Positions 1 to 6,615 are shown, counted from the stretch's first letter. The stretch is 7,432 nucleotides of DNA from JBEEMU01 sp043778315 (GCA_043778315.1 JAYWGJ010000148.1:1-7432), one strand, 5' to 3'. Translations and numbers: made by a program. Notes: a model not told the origin generated them from the sequence alone.

Positions 1-16
1 CATTATCGGGAGCGAT

Positions 17-58
17 AAAAAATAGTTAAAACGTAGCCTTTGCGTAGGTTTAAGCTAC
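17..58 (-). terminator. Weak hairpin with U-rich tail (terminator or leader attenuator)
   Basis: Read on the minus strand, GTAGCTT (58-52) can pair with AGGCTAC (39-33), giving about 7 bp including one G-U pair and a loop of about 12 nt. It is followed by GTTTTAAC and then a run of six T (22-17). It lies downstream of the SusD-like gene and so could end that transcript. It also lies downstream of the leftward promoter at 112-143, so it could instead attenuate whatever gene lies left of the window. The stem is short and the loop large, so confidence is low. The 8-mer GCGTAGGT occurs twice on the plus strand here (42-49 and 66-73). Confidence 0.3.
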
Positions 59-111
59 TTTTAGAGCGTAGGTAAAGAATGTTATCTAATTTATTTCAGC
101 TAATTGCAATA

Positions 112-143
112 CAAAAGTAAGGTTAAATACTTTTATTACAAAA
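112..143 (-). promoter_or_regulatory. Bacteroidota-type promoter firing leftward out of the window
   Basis: On the minus strand TTTTG (143-139) is followed by a 19-nt spacer and then TACTTTTG (119-112). This matches both halves of the Bacteroidota primary sigma consensus, TTTG and TAnnTTTG, at the accepted spacing. Transcription would start near 105, overlapping the perfect 8-bp palindrome ATTGCAAT (103-110). The first plausible start codon downstream is the minus-strand ATG at 3-1, exactly at the window edge, leaving a leader of about 100 nt. The promoter lies only about 37 bp past the susD-like stop, so the next gene leftward probably has its own transcription. It is a motif match only. Confidence 0.55.
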
Positions 144-179
144 CATTTAATCTCATATTTAGTTTACACACTACAGATA

Positions 180-1592
180 CTAATTACAACGCCCTTGCGG
201 ATTACCAAAAAAGTTAGGATTACCCGCGAGTTCTTTGCTTGGGAACTGCACCACAAAACCTGGACAGTTCCACGGCGCGTTGCGCACGTTGATATTCGCG
301 TCTGCTACTTGCGTCACGCCACGAGCCGAAGCCGCGCCAATCCGCTTGATGTCTTGCGTGCGGTTGCCTTCGCCCATTAGTTCTATTCTGCGTTCGGTAC
401 GCACTGCACGAATTATATCAGCCGCCGAAGTGAGCGTAAGCGGGGTGTAGCCTGCTCTGCCGCGCACTGCATTAAGGTCTGCCAAAGCATTACCAATTTG
501 GTTTAATTCGGCTGCCGCCTCGGCGCGAAGGAGCGTAATTTCTGCCCAGTGCAGTACGTTCATATTAAACTGTCCCGAAACTGGGAACTTAGTTAAACGA
601 TAAATAGTTCCCGTAGTAATTACATCATCTACAATCCACGCTTTTCGGCGCGCATCGGCAGCAGGTATACTTGCCGCAAAAACAGGGTCTATTTGTATAT
701 TCGGCTGTATAACGGCTGTCAAATATTCATTAGCAATATTATAACTACGCAAGCCCTGTCCCGTTACCAAATTGGAGGTCAATTGAAAAATTGAGCCTGT
801 GTAAGGCGCAGAAGTACTAAAACGGTATTTTAAGCTGTCGGGCTGCACACCTGCGAGCGCGCTATTTGCGGCATTATAAGCCTCTTGATAGCGGTTTTGC
901 TGAAAATAAACTTTTGCTAAATACGCTTGTGCCGCCGCCTTAGTAGCATATACGGTACCTGAACCTGTGAGGTTTGCCTCGGCATCTTTGAGGTCTTGTA
1001 TAATCATGTTGTACGTCTCGGATACGCTCGAGCGCGAAACTTGCAACTCCTCCCAGCGTTGTCGCAAGCCAATACCTGCATGACTATTATCAGCTGTAAA
1101 GCCCCACGGCTGCGCAAACAAACGAACGGTTTCGAAGTGCGCTATGGCGCGAACAAACTTCGCTTCGGCGATAATTCTTGTTTTATCGCTTGCGCTGACG
1201 TTATCGCCAAATTTCTCGACACCATATATAGCATAGTTCGCGTCGCGACAAACGTTACCCATGCCGTCGAGGAGCGAGCCGTTAAACTCGTCGTTGAAAA
1301 CCTGCCCGAGTATGTGGTTGAAATAAGGTCTTTGTGTCGGATTGACGACTATAACATTATCCGACCATGTCTCGTTCACGATAGGCACGTTTTTTCCTAA
1401 AAAATTGTCGTCGCCTAAGCTTCTGTACGCCGAATTGAGTACTTCTTGCTGTCTGCCTTGCTTCGCAAAAAAGGAGGCTTCGTTGTCCAAACCCGTAGGG
1501 CGAACCTCCAAATAACTATCTTTACAAGCCGTGCCGAGCATACTACACGCCGCAACCACCCAAAAATAGTTTTTATAATTATATAGATTCAT
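180..1592 (-). CDS. SusD/RagB-family surface nutrient-binding lipoprotein
   Basis: SusD-like proteins are lipid-anchored on the cell surface, capture a ligand, and form a lid over the SusC-like barrel. The 470-residue protein is of normal length. An N-terminal hydrophobic stretch ends in LGTAC, so Cys23 is the likely lipidated residue; the box is imperfect, with Leu at -4 rather than -3. Family features in order: the SusD-like N-terminal part with a TPR-type helix pair (EAKFVRAIAHFETVRLF, about 143-159, and a helix near 217-245), then the RagB/SusD C-terminal part with LHWAEITLLRAEAAAELN (347-364), NAVRGRAG (374-381), RTERRIELMGEG (398-409) and the usual closing FPSKELAGNPN (450-460). The start at 1592 gives a complete signal sequence. 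The gene begins 48 bp after the susC-like stop with no promoter visible between them, so the two are probably co-transcribed. The ligand cannot be read from the sequence; SusD homologues bind glycans but also peptides and other oligomers. Confidence 0.96.
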   Translation of the reverse strand: MNLYNYKNYFWVVAACSMLGTACKDSYLEVRPTGLDNEASFFAKQGRQQEVLNSAYRSLGDDNFLGKNVPIVNETWSDNVIVVNPTQRPYFNHILGQVFNDEFNGSLLDGMGNVCRDANYAIYGVEKFGDNVSASDKTRIIAEAKFVRAIAHFETVRLFAQPWGFTADNSHAGIGLRQRWEELQVSRSSVSETYNMIIQDLKDAEANLTGSGTVYATKAAAQAYLAKVYFQQNRYQEAYNAANSALAGVQPDSLKYRFSTSAPYTGSIFQLTSNLVTGQGLRSYNIANEYLTAVIQPNIQIDPVFAASIPAADARRKAWIVDDVITTGTIYRLTKFPVSGQFNMNVLHWAEITLLRAEAAAELNQIGNALADLNAVRGRAGYTPLTLTSAADIIRAVRTERRIELMGEGNRTQDIKRIGAASARGVTQVADANINVRNAPWNCPGFVVQFPSKELAGNPNFFGNPQGRCN

Positions 1593-1640
1593 ATTTTGAT
1601 TGTTGAAATAATTAAATAAATAATTGGCTTTGATTATGAA

Positions 1641-4600
1641 TTAAAAGTTAATATCCATACCAAACATAAACGATTTTTCTTGCGGCGCGGTCAAAAAGCT
1701 GTTGTTAGTACCGCCGATATTACGTCCGCTCGCGCCTTTATCAGCAGGCGTTTCGCGCGCAACCTCTGGGTCCCAACCTGTATAATTGGTTAAAGTATAA
1801 AGATTAGTACCGATAAAGTAGAGGCGCATCGAGTTAATCGCTTTCGAGTTTTTGGTCGGTATAGTATAACCAAAACTTACGGTACGCAAACGCGCATAAT
1901 CTGCCTTTTCCAAATAAGCACTTGTATTATTCTGCCAATAGCCATTTAAGCCGTATTTAGCATAATCCCAACTCAATATAGGATAAGTTTTATTTTGGTC
2001 GCCTGGTTGTGTCCAGCGGTTTTCTAACATATCTGCGCGCATATTCCAGTAGCCGTCGCCCGATACGCCTCTGCCGTCGTTAGAAAGTATCCAACGTTGG
2101 CGTTTAGCTGCGTCGTCATAAATAAAGCCGCCCAAACTGAATGCGATATTTGCCGAAACATCAAATGCTTTGTACTCAAAACGGTTGTTCAAACCGCCTG
2201 TAAGGTACGGCAAAACACCGCCTAAGGCAACGCGGTCGTTGAGGTTATAGACGCTCACGGGTTTGTCGTTAATGTCCAAAAAGATAGGCAAACCTGTTTG
2301 TGGGTCGATTCCGCCAGCACGAATTTTGAAGTGTGTAGCCACATATAAGCCTTCTACTGCGCGTATATCGCCCGTTGGGTTGATGATAGCATCGCCCGAA
2401 AAACCACCTGCCGATATAAATTTGTGGTCGTTGTGCGCCAAGTTGAGCGTCGTTGTCCAGCGGAAGCCGCCAGCGCGTTTGCTCACTATGTTGCGCGAGG
2501 TAATGCTCAACTCTAAGCCTTTGTTTTCAATGATACCGAGGTTGTAAAAATCTTTGGTCAAACCAGTAGAGGCAGCAGGTTCTACCTGCATGAATACGTC
2601 GGTAGAACGCGACATATACGCGCCGAAATCGGCAACAATACGGTCGTCCAAAAAGCCCATTTGCAAGCCCGCATCTATGGTTTGTTTGGTTTCCCAACGT
2701 AGGTCAGGGTTTTCTTTCTTGTTACTATTAGCTACAAATTGATTGTTGTAACCCGAGCCTCCATTGAGTACGACAGGTGCGTTGAAGCCGCCAAACTGTT
2801 GCCACCAAGGAATAGCCGCGTTGCCCGTCAATCCCCAGCTTCCGCGCAATTTCAAGAAATTAATCGTTTTTTTAGCACCTTTGAAGAAGTTTTCTTCCGA
2901 AATCACCCAACCTAAACCCACTGACGGGAAGTTACCAAAACGTTTATTCGCACCAAACACGTTCGAGCCGTCTCGACGGAAAGTAGCCGATACTTGGTAT
3001 TTTTCAGAAAACGCGTAATTGATACGGGTAAAATAACTATGGAATTTGACCGTATCGACACCACGATAATCGTCGTTTTCGGTCTGACCATCTTGACGCA
3101 CCTCCGAGCTTCCTGTGTTCGTAGCCGAATAGGTAAAGCTATTCAAGCCAAAGAAATTCCGTCTTACCCGTCCCGTAGTGCGATATTGATACTCCGTACC
3201 TACCATCGCACTTAATTTATGTGCTTTTGGCAATACCTTATCGAAGTTGTACACTACTGTACCATAAGTATTGAAGTTTTTACCTGTACTTTTGGTTTCT
3301 TTGGTGTAGCTCGTTTGTCCTTCCGGTTTGCCTACCAAGTCGGGGTCGTTTTTGCGCCAGAACGAACTCTGAAATACATGGTTGCCGTTGTCCGTATAGT
3401 CGTAACTTGCCGTTGCGTTCACGAGTAGCTCGGGCGTGACAGCATAACTAAGCGTAGCGGTACTTAATGATTTAAGCTCCAAATTATCAATTTTGTTGTT
3501 TTCCCGTTGTGCAACTGGGTTGCGTTTTAGGCTAAAAAAGTTACCTTGTTTGTCATAAACAGGATAAATAGGCAAGAAAAAGGCTTGTGCGCCAATCCAG
3601 CCGCTCCAAAAATCCTCCGTACCGTTTCTTGTGATAAGGTTGCGCACCAACGAGGTTGATAGCGAAATAGTCATGTTTTTTATCGGCTTCAAATCTAAGT
3701 TGGCACGAACGCTTGCGCGTTTTTGCCCGTTGCCGATAAGGTAAGAATTGTTGTCACTAAACGTAGTACCGATATAAGTACCTACTTTGCCGTTGCGCGA
3801 CATATTGGTCATAGAGAGGTTGTACTCTTGTTTGAACCCTTTTTGTATCACCAAATCCTGCCAATTGGTATTGGTATTCATCGCATCGTCGTAATTAAAA
3901 CCTGCTGCGGTATAGCCTTCGGGCAATGGCACGCGACCTGGTTTGCCGTCGTTTTCGTGTCCTTTTTGCCATACGGCTAATAGCTCTTTATTGTCTAAAA
4001 AGCGCACTCTTTTGGTGGGTTCGCCCCAACCCATACGGGTAGAAAAAGCAAATTTAGGCTTGTTGTCGCCTGCTTTACCGCGTTTTGTGGTGATAATGAT
4101 AACGCCATTACCACCGCGAGAGCCATAAATAGCTGCGGCTGCCGCGTCTTTGAGTACCTCTACCGACTCGATGTCGTTCGGATTTAAGCTCGATAGCGGG
4201 TTGTAGTTTTGGTTACCTGCCGTGTTTCCCGTCAAAAAATAATCGGTCGCTACTGGAATACCGTCTATCACATAAAGTGGGTCGCCGCCTGCGCCGACCG
4301 TCGATACGCCGCGTATGCGGATAGAAGATGCAGAGCCTGCCAAGCCCGAGCCTTGCGTCACCTGTACACCTGCCGCGTTGCCTTGTAGGGCTTGCTCGAA
4401 CGACTGTACGCTTTGCCCGCTAAGGGTTTTGGAATCTACTTTGGAGATAGACCCCGTGAGGTCGCGGCGTTGCTGCGTCTGTCCGTAGCCCGTCACCACA
4501 AACTCTTTGAGCATCTGTTGGCTTTCGCCTAACTGAAAATTGTAGGTACTTGTCGTGTTGCTTTTTACGGCAACAACCATCGTTTTGGTATCGTAGCCCG

Positions 4601-4841
4601 AGAACGACGCTTGCACTTTTACGTCACCTGGCGTGACGTTGTCGATGAGGTACACCCCGTCCATATCCGTAGCCGAACCGATGGTTGTACCCTCGATGAT
4701 AACGCTCGCGCCTACCACCGCTTCTCCTTTCTCGTCCGTCACTTTACCTGTGATTTTGCCCGTTTGCGCGGTAGCCGTAGCTGCTGCGAACAAACCGACC
4801 ATCATTAAGAGCAGAAAACGTGTAAAAGTTCTTTGTTTCAT
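1641..4841 (-). CDS. SusC/RagA-family TonB-dependent outer-membrane transporter
   Basis: This 1066-residue outer-membrane barrel imports a ligand delivered by its SusD-like partner, powered by TonB-ExbBD. A signal peptide (1-25) ends in ATA before Gln26. Next is a carboxypeptidase-regulatory-like beta-sandwich (about 28-95; GKVTDEKGEAVVGASV, TDMDGVYLIDNV) that marks SusC relatives. The stretch EFVVTGYG (113-120) is the conserved TonB-box-like region. The plug follows, with YVIDGIPV (190-197) and the SusC/RagA signature near 219-254 (LNPNDIESVEVLKDA, IYGSRGGNGVIIITTK). The rest is the 22-strand barrel, ending in Phe as outer-membrane barrels usually do. There is no N-terminal STN domain, so signalling to an anti-sigma factor is not expected. 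No frameshift or truncation is seen. It is the first gene of the pair and lies divergent to rluF. No hydrolase, sensor or sigma factor is present in the window to suggest a substrate. Confidence 0.97.
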   Translation of the reverse strand: MKQRTFTRFLLLMMVGLFAAATATAQTGKITGKVTDEKGEAVVGASVIIEGTTIGSATDMDGVYLIDNVTPGDVKVQASFSGYDTKTMVVAVKSNTTSTYNFQLGESQQMLKEFVVTGYGQTQQRRDLTGSISKVDSKTLSGQSVQSFEQALQGNAAGVQVTQGSGLAGSASSIRIRGVSTVGAGGDPLYVIDGIPVATDYFLTGNTAGNQNYNPLSSLNPNDIESVEVLKDAAAAAIYGSRGGNGVIIITTKRGKAGDNKPKFAFSTRMGWGEPTKRVRFLDNKELLAVWQKGHENDGKPGRVPLPEGYTAAGFNYDDAMNTNTNWQDLVIQKGFKQEYNLSMTNMSRNGKVGTYIGTTFSDNNSYLIGNGQKRASVRANLDLKPIKNMTISLSTSLVRNLITRNGTEDFWSGWIGAQAFFLPIYPVYDKQGNFFSLKRNPVAQRENNKIDNLELKSLSTATLSYAVTPELLVNATASYDYTDNGNHVFQSSFWRKNDPDLVGKPEGQTSYTKETKSTGKNFNTYGTVVYNFDKVLPKAHKLSAMVGTEYQYRTTGRVRRNFFGLNSFTYSATNTGSSEVRQDGQTENDDYRGVDTVKFHSYFTRINYAFSEKYQVSATFRRDGSNVFGANKRFGNFPSVGLGWVISEENFFKGAKKTINFLKLRGSWGLTGNAAIPWWQQFGGFNAPVVLNGGSGYNNQFVANSNKKENPDLRWETKQTIDAGLQMGFLDDRIVADFGAYMSRSTDVFMQVEPAASTGLTKDFYNLGIIENKGLELSITSRNIVSKRAGGFRWTTTLNLAHNDHKFISAGGFSGDAIINPTGDIRAVEGLYVATHFKIRAGGIDPQTGLPIFLDINDKPVSVYNLNDRVALGGVLPYLTGGLNNRFEYKAFDVSANIAFSLGGFIYDDAAKRQRWILSNDGRGVSGDGYWNMRADMLENRWTQPGDQNKTYPILSWDYAKYGLNGYWQNNTSAYLEKADYARLRTVSFGYTIPTKNSKAINSMRLYFIGTNLYTLTNYTGWDPEVARETPADKGASGRNIGGTNNSFLTAPQEKSFMFGMDINF

Positions 4842-4881
4842 AAATTAAAATAGTTGTGTGAAAAAATATAATTTGGAATTT

Positions 4882-4911
4882 TAAATATAGGTAATTCTAA
4901 TAAGTGCGAAA
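4882..4911 (-). promoter_or_regulatory. Candidate promoter for the SusC/SusD pair
   Basis: On the minus strand TTTCG (4911-4907) is followed by 17 nt and TATATTTA (4889-4882). Each half is one base away from the Bacteroidota consensus (TTTG and TAnnTTTG). A start near 4875 would give a leader of about 35 nt before the ATG at 4841. A competing near-match is TATCTTTC (4915-4908), which lacks a well-placed upstream element. The spacer is very AT-rich, so near-matches by chance are expected. Confidence 0.25.
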
Positions 4912-5015
4912 GATAAGGCATATTCTAATTATTTTATATATAATCAATAAAAAATTTAACAAAATCTTAATTTAATTTTACACACACTATATAATAAAGA
5001 ATAATTGCAAGTTTG

Positions 5016-5023
5016 TAGCTTTG
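5016..5023 (+). promoter_or_regulatory. Probable -7 element of the rluF promoter
   Basis: TAGCTTTG is an exact match to the Bacteroidota -7 consensus TAnnTTTG and points toward rluF. No TTTG-like -33 element sits 17-23 bp upstream; the nearest TTG (5005-5007) is too close. If used, transcription would start near 5030. That gives a leader of about 95 nt to the preferred start at 5126, or about 40 nt to the upstream in-frame ATG at 5069. Confidence 0.4.
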
Positions 5024-5125
5024 CATTTATTAAAAACATATAAGACATAAAGAATATCATTTGTTTTTATGATTAAAATTCAGTGTTTTATTGCCAACAA
5101 TAAAAATTCAGCAACTATAAAAAAC

Positions 5126-5863
5126 ATGGACGATAAAAGTTTAAATAAGTACATTGCCGAAACGGGCGTTTGTTCGCGCCGCGACGCGGATACTTATATA
5201 GACGCAGGGCGCGTGACGCTCAACGGCGCGGTCGCCCGCAAAGGGAATAGAGTAGGAGCGGGCGACGAGGTGTTGCTCGACGGGCAGCCGCTCGTCGCGA
5301 AACCCGACACTATATATATAGCACTGAATAAGCCGCGCGGCATCACTTGCACGACCGACCTCAAAGACCCGAGTAATATTATAGATTTTCTGAGCCTCGA
5401 GCAGCGTATTTTTCCTATCGGAAGGCTCGATAAGCCGTCAGACGGATTGATTTTTTTGACGAACGACGGCGATATTGTCAATAAAATACTCCGTGCTGGC
5501 AATAATCACGAAAAGGAGTATGTCGTGACGGTCGATAAACCGTTCGACGACGCGTTTATCGTGCAGATGCGCAACGGCGTGGCGATACTCGACACCGTTA
5601 CGCAGCCCTGCGTAGTGCAGCGCGAGGGCGCGAAAAAGTTTAGGATTGTGCTGACGCAAGGACTCAACAGGCAGATACGCCGAATGTGCGAAACGCTCGG
5701 GTATCAGGTGCAAACGCTTACGCGGCTGCGGATTATGAATGTCAGTTTGGCGGGTTTGCCGTTGGGCAAATGGCGGTATTTCACGCCCGAAGAGGTCGCG
5801 GAGATTAACGCGTTAGTCAATAACTCCTCGAAAACGGAGGAGGCTTCTGTTTTTGAGGAGTAG
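5126..5863 (+). CDS. rluF: 23S rRNA pseudouridine synthase, RluF type
   Basis: RluF converts a uridine of 23S rRNA (U2604 in E. coli) to pseudouridine, acting on the RNA in the cytoplasm. The 245-residue product starts with an S4 RNA-binding domain (about 6-52; LNKYIAETGVCSRRDA). The RsuA/RluB/RluE/RluF catalytic domain follows, with the active-site motif GRLDK (99-103, catalytic Asp102). The segment AGNNHEKEYVVTVDKP closely follows my memory of E. coli RluF and separates it from RluB/RluE. QGLNRQIRRMCE (178-189) and RIMNVSLAGLPLGKWR (202-217) are further family motifs. An in-frame ATG at 5069 would add 19 residues. I prefer 5126 because the S4 domain then begins at the usual distance and the A-rich context suits this phylum. 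E. coli RluF carries a long basic tail; this one stops soon after the fold with an acidic tail (SSKTEEASVFEE), and that tail lies inside an RNA hairpin. G+C is about 54%, above the susC-like gene. Confidence 0.93.
   Translation: MDDKSLNKYIAETGVCSRRDADTYIDAGRVTLNGAVARKGNRVGAGDEVLLDGQPLVAKPDTIYIALNKPRGITCTTDLKDPSNIIDFLSLEQRIFPIGRLDKPSDGLIFLTNDGDIVNKILRAGNNHEKEYVVTVDKPFDDAFIVQMRNGVAILDTVTQPCVVQREGAKKFRIVLTQGLNRQIRRMCETLGYQVQTLTRLRIMNVSLAGLPLGKWRYFTPEEVAEINALVNNSSKTEEASVFEE
5823..5861 (+). terminator. 18-bp RNA hairpin across the rluF 3' end and stop codon
   Basis: On the plus-strand RNA, 5823-5840 pairs without a gap with 5844-5861 around the 3-nt loop AGG (5841-5843). There are 15 Watson-Crick pairs and three G-U pairs (5830-5854, 5836-5848, 5839-5845). 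On the opposite strand those three become A-C mismatches, so the structure suits the rluF transcript. It spans codons 233-245 and the first base of the TAG stop. A competing shorter hairpin (CTCCTC 5824-5829 with GAGGAG 5837-5842) precedes the T-rich stretch 5845-5854, as in an intrinsic terminator, but would end the RNA before the stop codon. The function, whether terminator or 3'-end protection, is inferred. Confidence 0.5.
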
Positions 5864-5867
5864 ATAG

Positions 5868-6019
5868 ATTCTTTGAAAATTTTTATGAATTTTATCGGCG
5901 TGCGGGTTTTAACCCTCACAAAATAAGCCAAGTGCGGGTTTTAACCCGCACAAAATAAGCCAAGTGCGGGTTCAAACCCGCAGACCGTTGCGCTTCGCCC
6001 ACAAAAATTCTCAAAGAGT
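5868..6019. repeat. Imperfect 20-nt inverted repeat enclosing tandem palindromes
   Basis: The arm 5868-5887 (core TTCTTTGAAAATTTTTAT) matches the reverse complement of 6000-6019 (core CTCTTTGAGAATTTTTGT). That makes 17 Watson-Crick pairs, one G-T pair and two A-C mismatches. The element starts four bases after the rluF stop and ends about 20 bp before the mtnD stop, filling the gap between the two convergent genes. Its midpoint (5943.5) nearly coincides with the centre of the middle palindrome (5941.5). It may be a small non-autonomous mobile element, or a bidirectional terminator built from stacked hairpins. No target-site duplication is evident: the flanks ATAG and AAAT differ. Confidence 0.55.
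5900..5983. repeat. Three tandem palindromic repeats, 32-bp period
   Basis: Copies start at 5900, 5932 and 5964. The palindrome is GTGCGGGTTTTAACCCGCAC, joined by the spacer AAAATAAGCCAA, which is identical after copies 1 and 2. Copy 2 (5932-5951) is perfect, with 9-bp arms around TT. Copy 1 (5900-5919) has one arm mismatch (T at 5916). Copy 3 (5964-5983) has CA at its centre and loses the outermost pair. Each can form a GC-rich hairpin on either strand, and the copies can pair with one another. Conservation of the palindrome in all copies suggests the structure matters or spreads as a unit, like REP-type elements. Confidence 0.85.
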
Positions 6020-6023
6020 AAAT

Positions 6024-6041
6024 AAATACAAAATTGTATTT
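6024..6041. repeat. AT-rich palindrome at the mtnD stop
   Basis: AAATACAA (6024-6031) and TTGTATTT (6034-6041) form perfect 8-bp arms around AA. The right arm touches the first base of the mtnD stop codon. It could add to termination of mtnD, but being almost all A/T it is weak and may be chance. Confidence 0.3.
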
Positions 6042-6589
6042 TATAATATCTCTTGCAACGGCACAGTGCCGTTGTATTTTTTATCGATTTGGCTCTCAGT
6101 GTAATGTGGCACCCAGCCCGACATATCGATAAAAACCCTTATCGCTTTCACAAAATTCTTTTCGCCGAGGTCGAACCAATGCTTGGTGTTGCGCGGCACA
6201 GACATGAGGTCGCCTGCTTCGCAGGTCATGCAAAACACGTTGTCGCCGTCCTCGAGGTTGAACCAAAACATACCTTCGCCGTCCACAAAAAAGCGGACTT
6301 CGTCCTCCGTATGCGTATGCTCGCTGAGGAATTTGGTGCGCAAGGCTTCGAGGTTTTCGGTTTTGGGCGTGACGTTAATCACGTCTGCTGTTTGGTAGCC
6401 GTTTGCGGTCATGTAGGGCGTGAGCTGATGCGCATAAGCGGCGAGGACTTCGGCTTGTGTCGCGTCGTCGCGGAGCGGTACGGCTGCCTGCCATTGCTCG
6501 TACAAAATACCTTTGCCATTCAAAAAAGTTTTGATGGCTGCCGCGTCGCGGATAACGGTTTGGCGGTCGGGGATAGTCAGAAATGCCAT
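6041..6589 (-). CDS. mtnD: Acireductone dioxygenase (methionine salvage)
   Basis: This cytoplasmic cupin metalloenzyme cleaves the acireductone intermediate of the methionine salvage pathway with O2. With Fe(II) it gives formate and 2-keto-4-methylthiobutyrate, the methionine precursor; with Ni(II) it gives CO, formate and methylthiopropionate. The metal bound here cannot be read from sequence. The 182-residue length is normal. The metal ligands are all present: His91 and His93 in EHTHTEDEVRFF, Glu97 in the same motif, and His137 in NTKHWFDLG. The block LTPYMTANGYQTADVINVTP (56-75) is also typical of the family. The ATG at 6589 gives the family's usual N-terminus. No other methionine-salvage gene (mtnA, mtnB, mtnC, mtnN) is in the window, so it stands alone here. 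It lies 86 bp downstream of the lipoprotein gene on the same strand but behind a terminator, so it should have its own promoter; no consensus match was found. Confidence 0.95.
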   Translation of the reverse strand: MAFLTIPDRQTVIRDAAAIKTFLNGKGILYEQWQAAVPLRDDATQAEVLAAYAHQLTPYMTANGYQTADVINVTPKTENLEALRTKFLSEHTHTEDEVRFFVDGEGMFWFNLEDGDNVFCMTCEAGDLMSVPRNTKHWFDLGEKNFVKAIRVFIDMSGWVPHYTESQIDKKYNGTVPLQEIL

Positions 6590-6615
6590 AAAAGACTAGA
6601 TAAAATTAAAGGTGT

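Larger units (their letters stand above)
4842..5125. other. AT-rich divergent intergenic region
   Basis: This spacer separates the divergent starts of the susC-like gene and rluF. It is strongly AT-rich, most of all at 4920-5005. Besides the promoter candidates listed separately, a partial inverted pair is visible: TAGTTGTGTGAAAA (4851-4864) and TTTTACACACACTA (about 4976-4989), which approximate each other's reverse complement. No RNA gene, riboswitch or convincing small ORF was seen. Confidence 0.5.

Noticed and set aside
1..3. Minus-strand ATG at the left edge as an annotated partial gene
   Set aside because: Only one codon is visible. It is mentioned under the leftward promoter but cannot be called a gene.
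996..1400. Plus-strand ORF of 134 codons opposite the SusD-like gene
   Set aside because: Shadow of the SusD-like reading frame with no recognisable protein features.
5069..5125. Upstream in-frame start giving rluF 19 more residues
   Set aside because: The extra residues have no counterpart in the S4 domain family, and the start at 5126 has the better A-rich context. It cannot be fully excluded.
5704..5931. Minus-strand ORF whose product contains SSKTEASSVFEE, echoing the RluF tail SSKTEEASVFEE
   Set aside because: The similarity arises because the region is a near-perfect inverted repeat read on both strands; it is not a second gene.
5900..5983. CRISPR array
   Set aside because: The 32-bp units leave only 12-bp spacers, and those are identical after copies 1 and 2; the units are palindromes rather than repeats with unique spacers, and no cas gene is present.
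6200..6230. Stem CCTGC-TTC-GCAGG inside mtnD
   Set aside because: Short 5-bp stem within conserved coding sequence (MTCEAGDL); no reason to think it acts as RNA structure.
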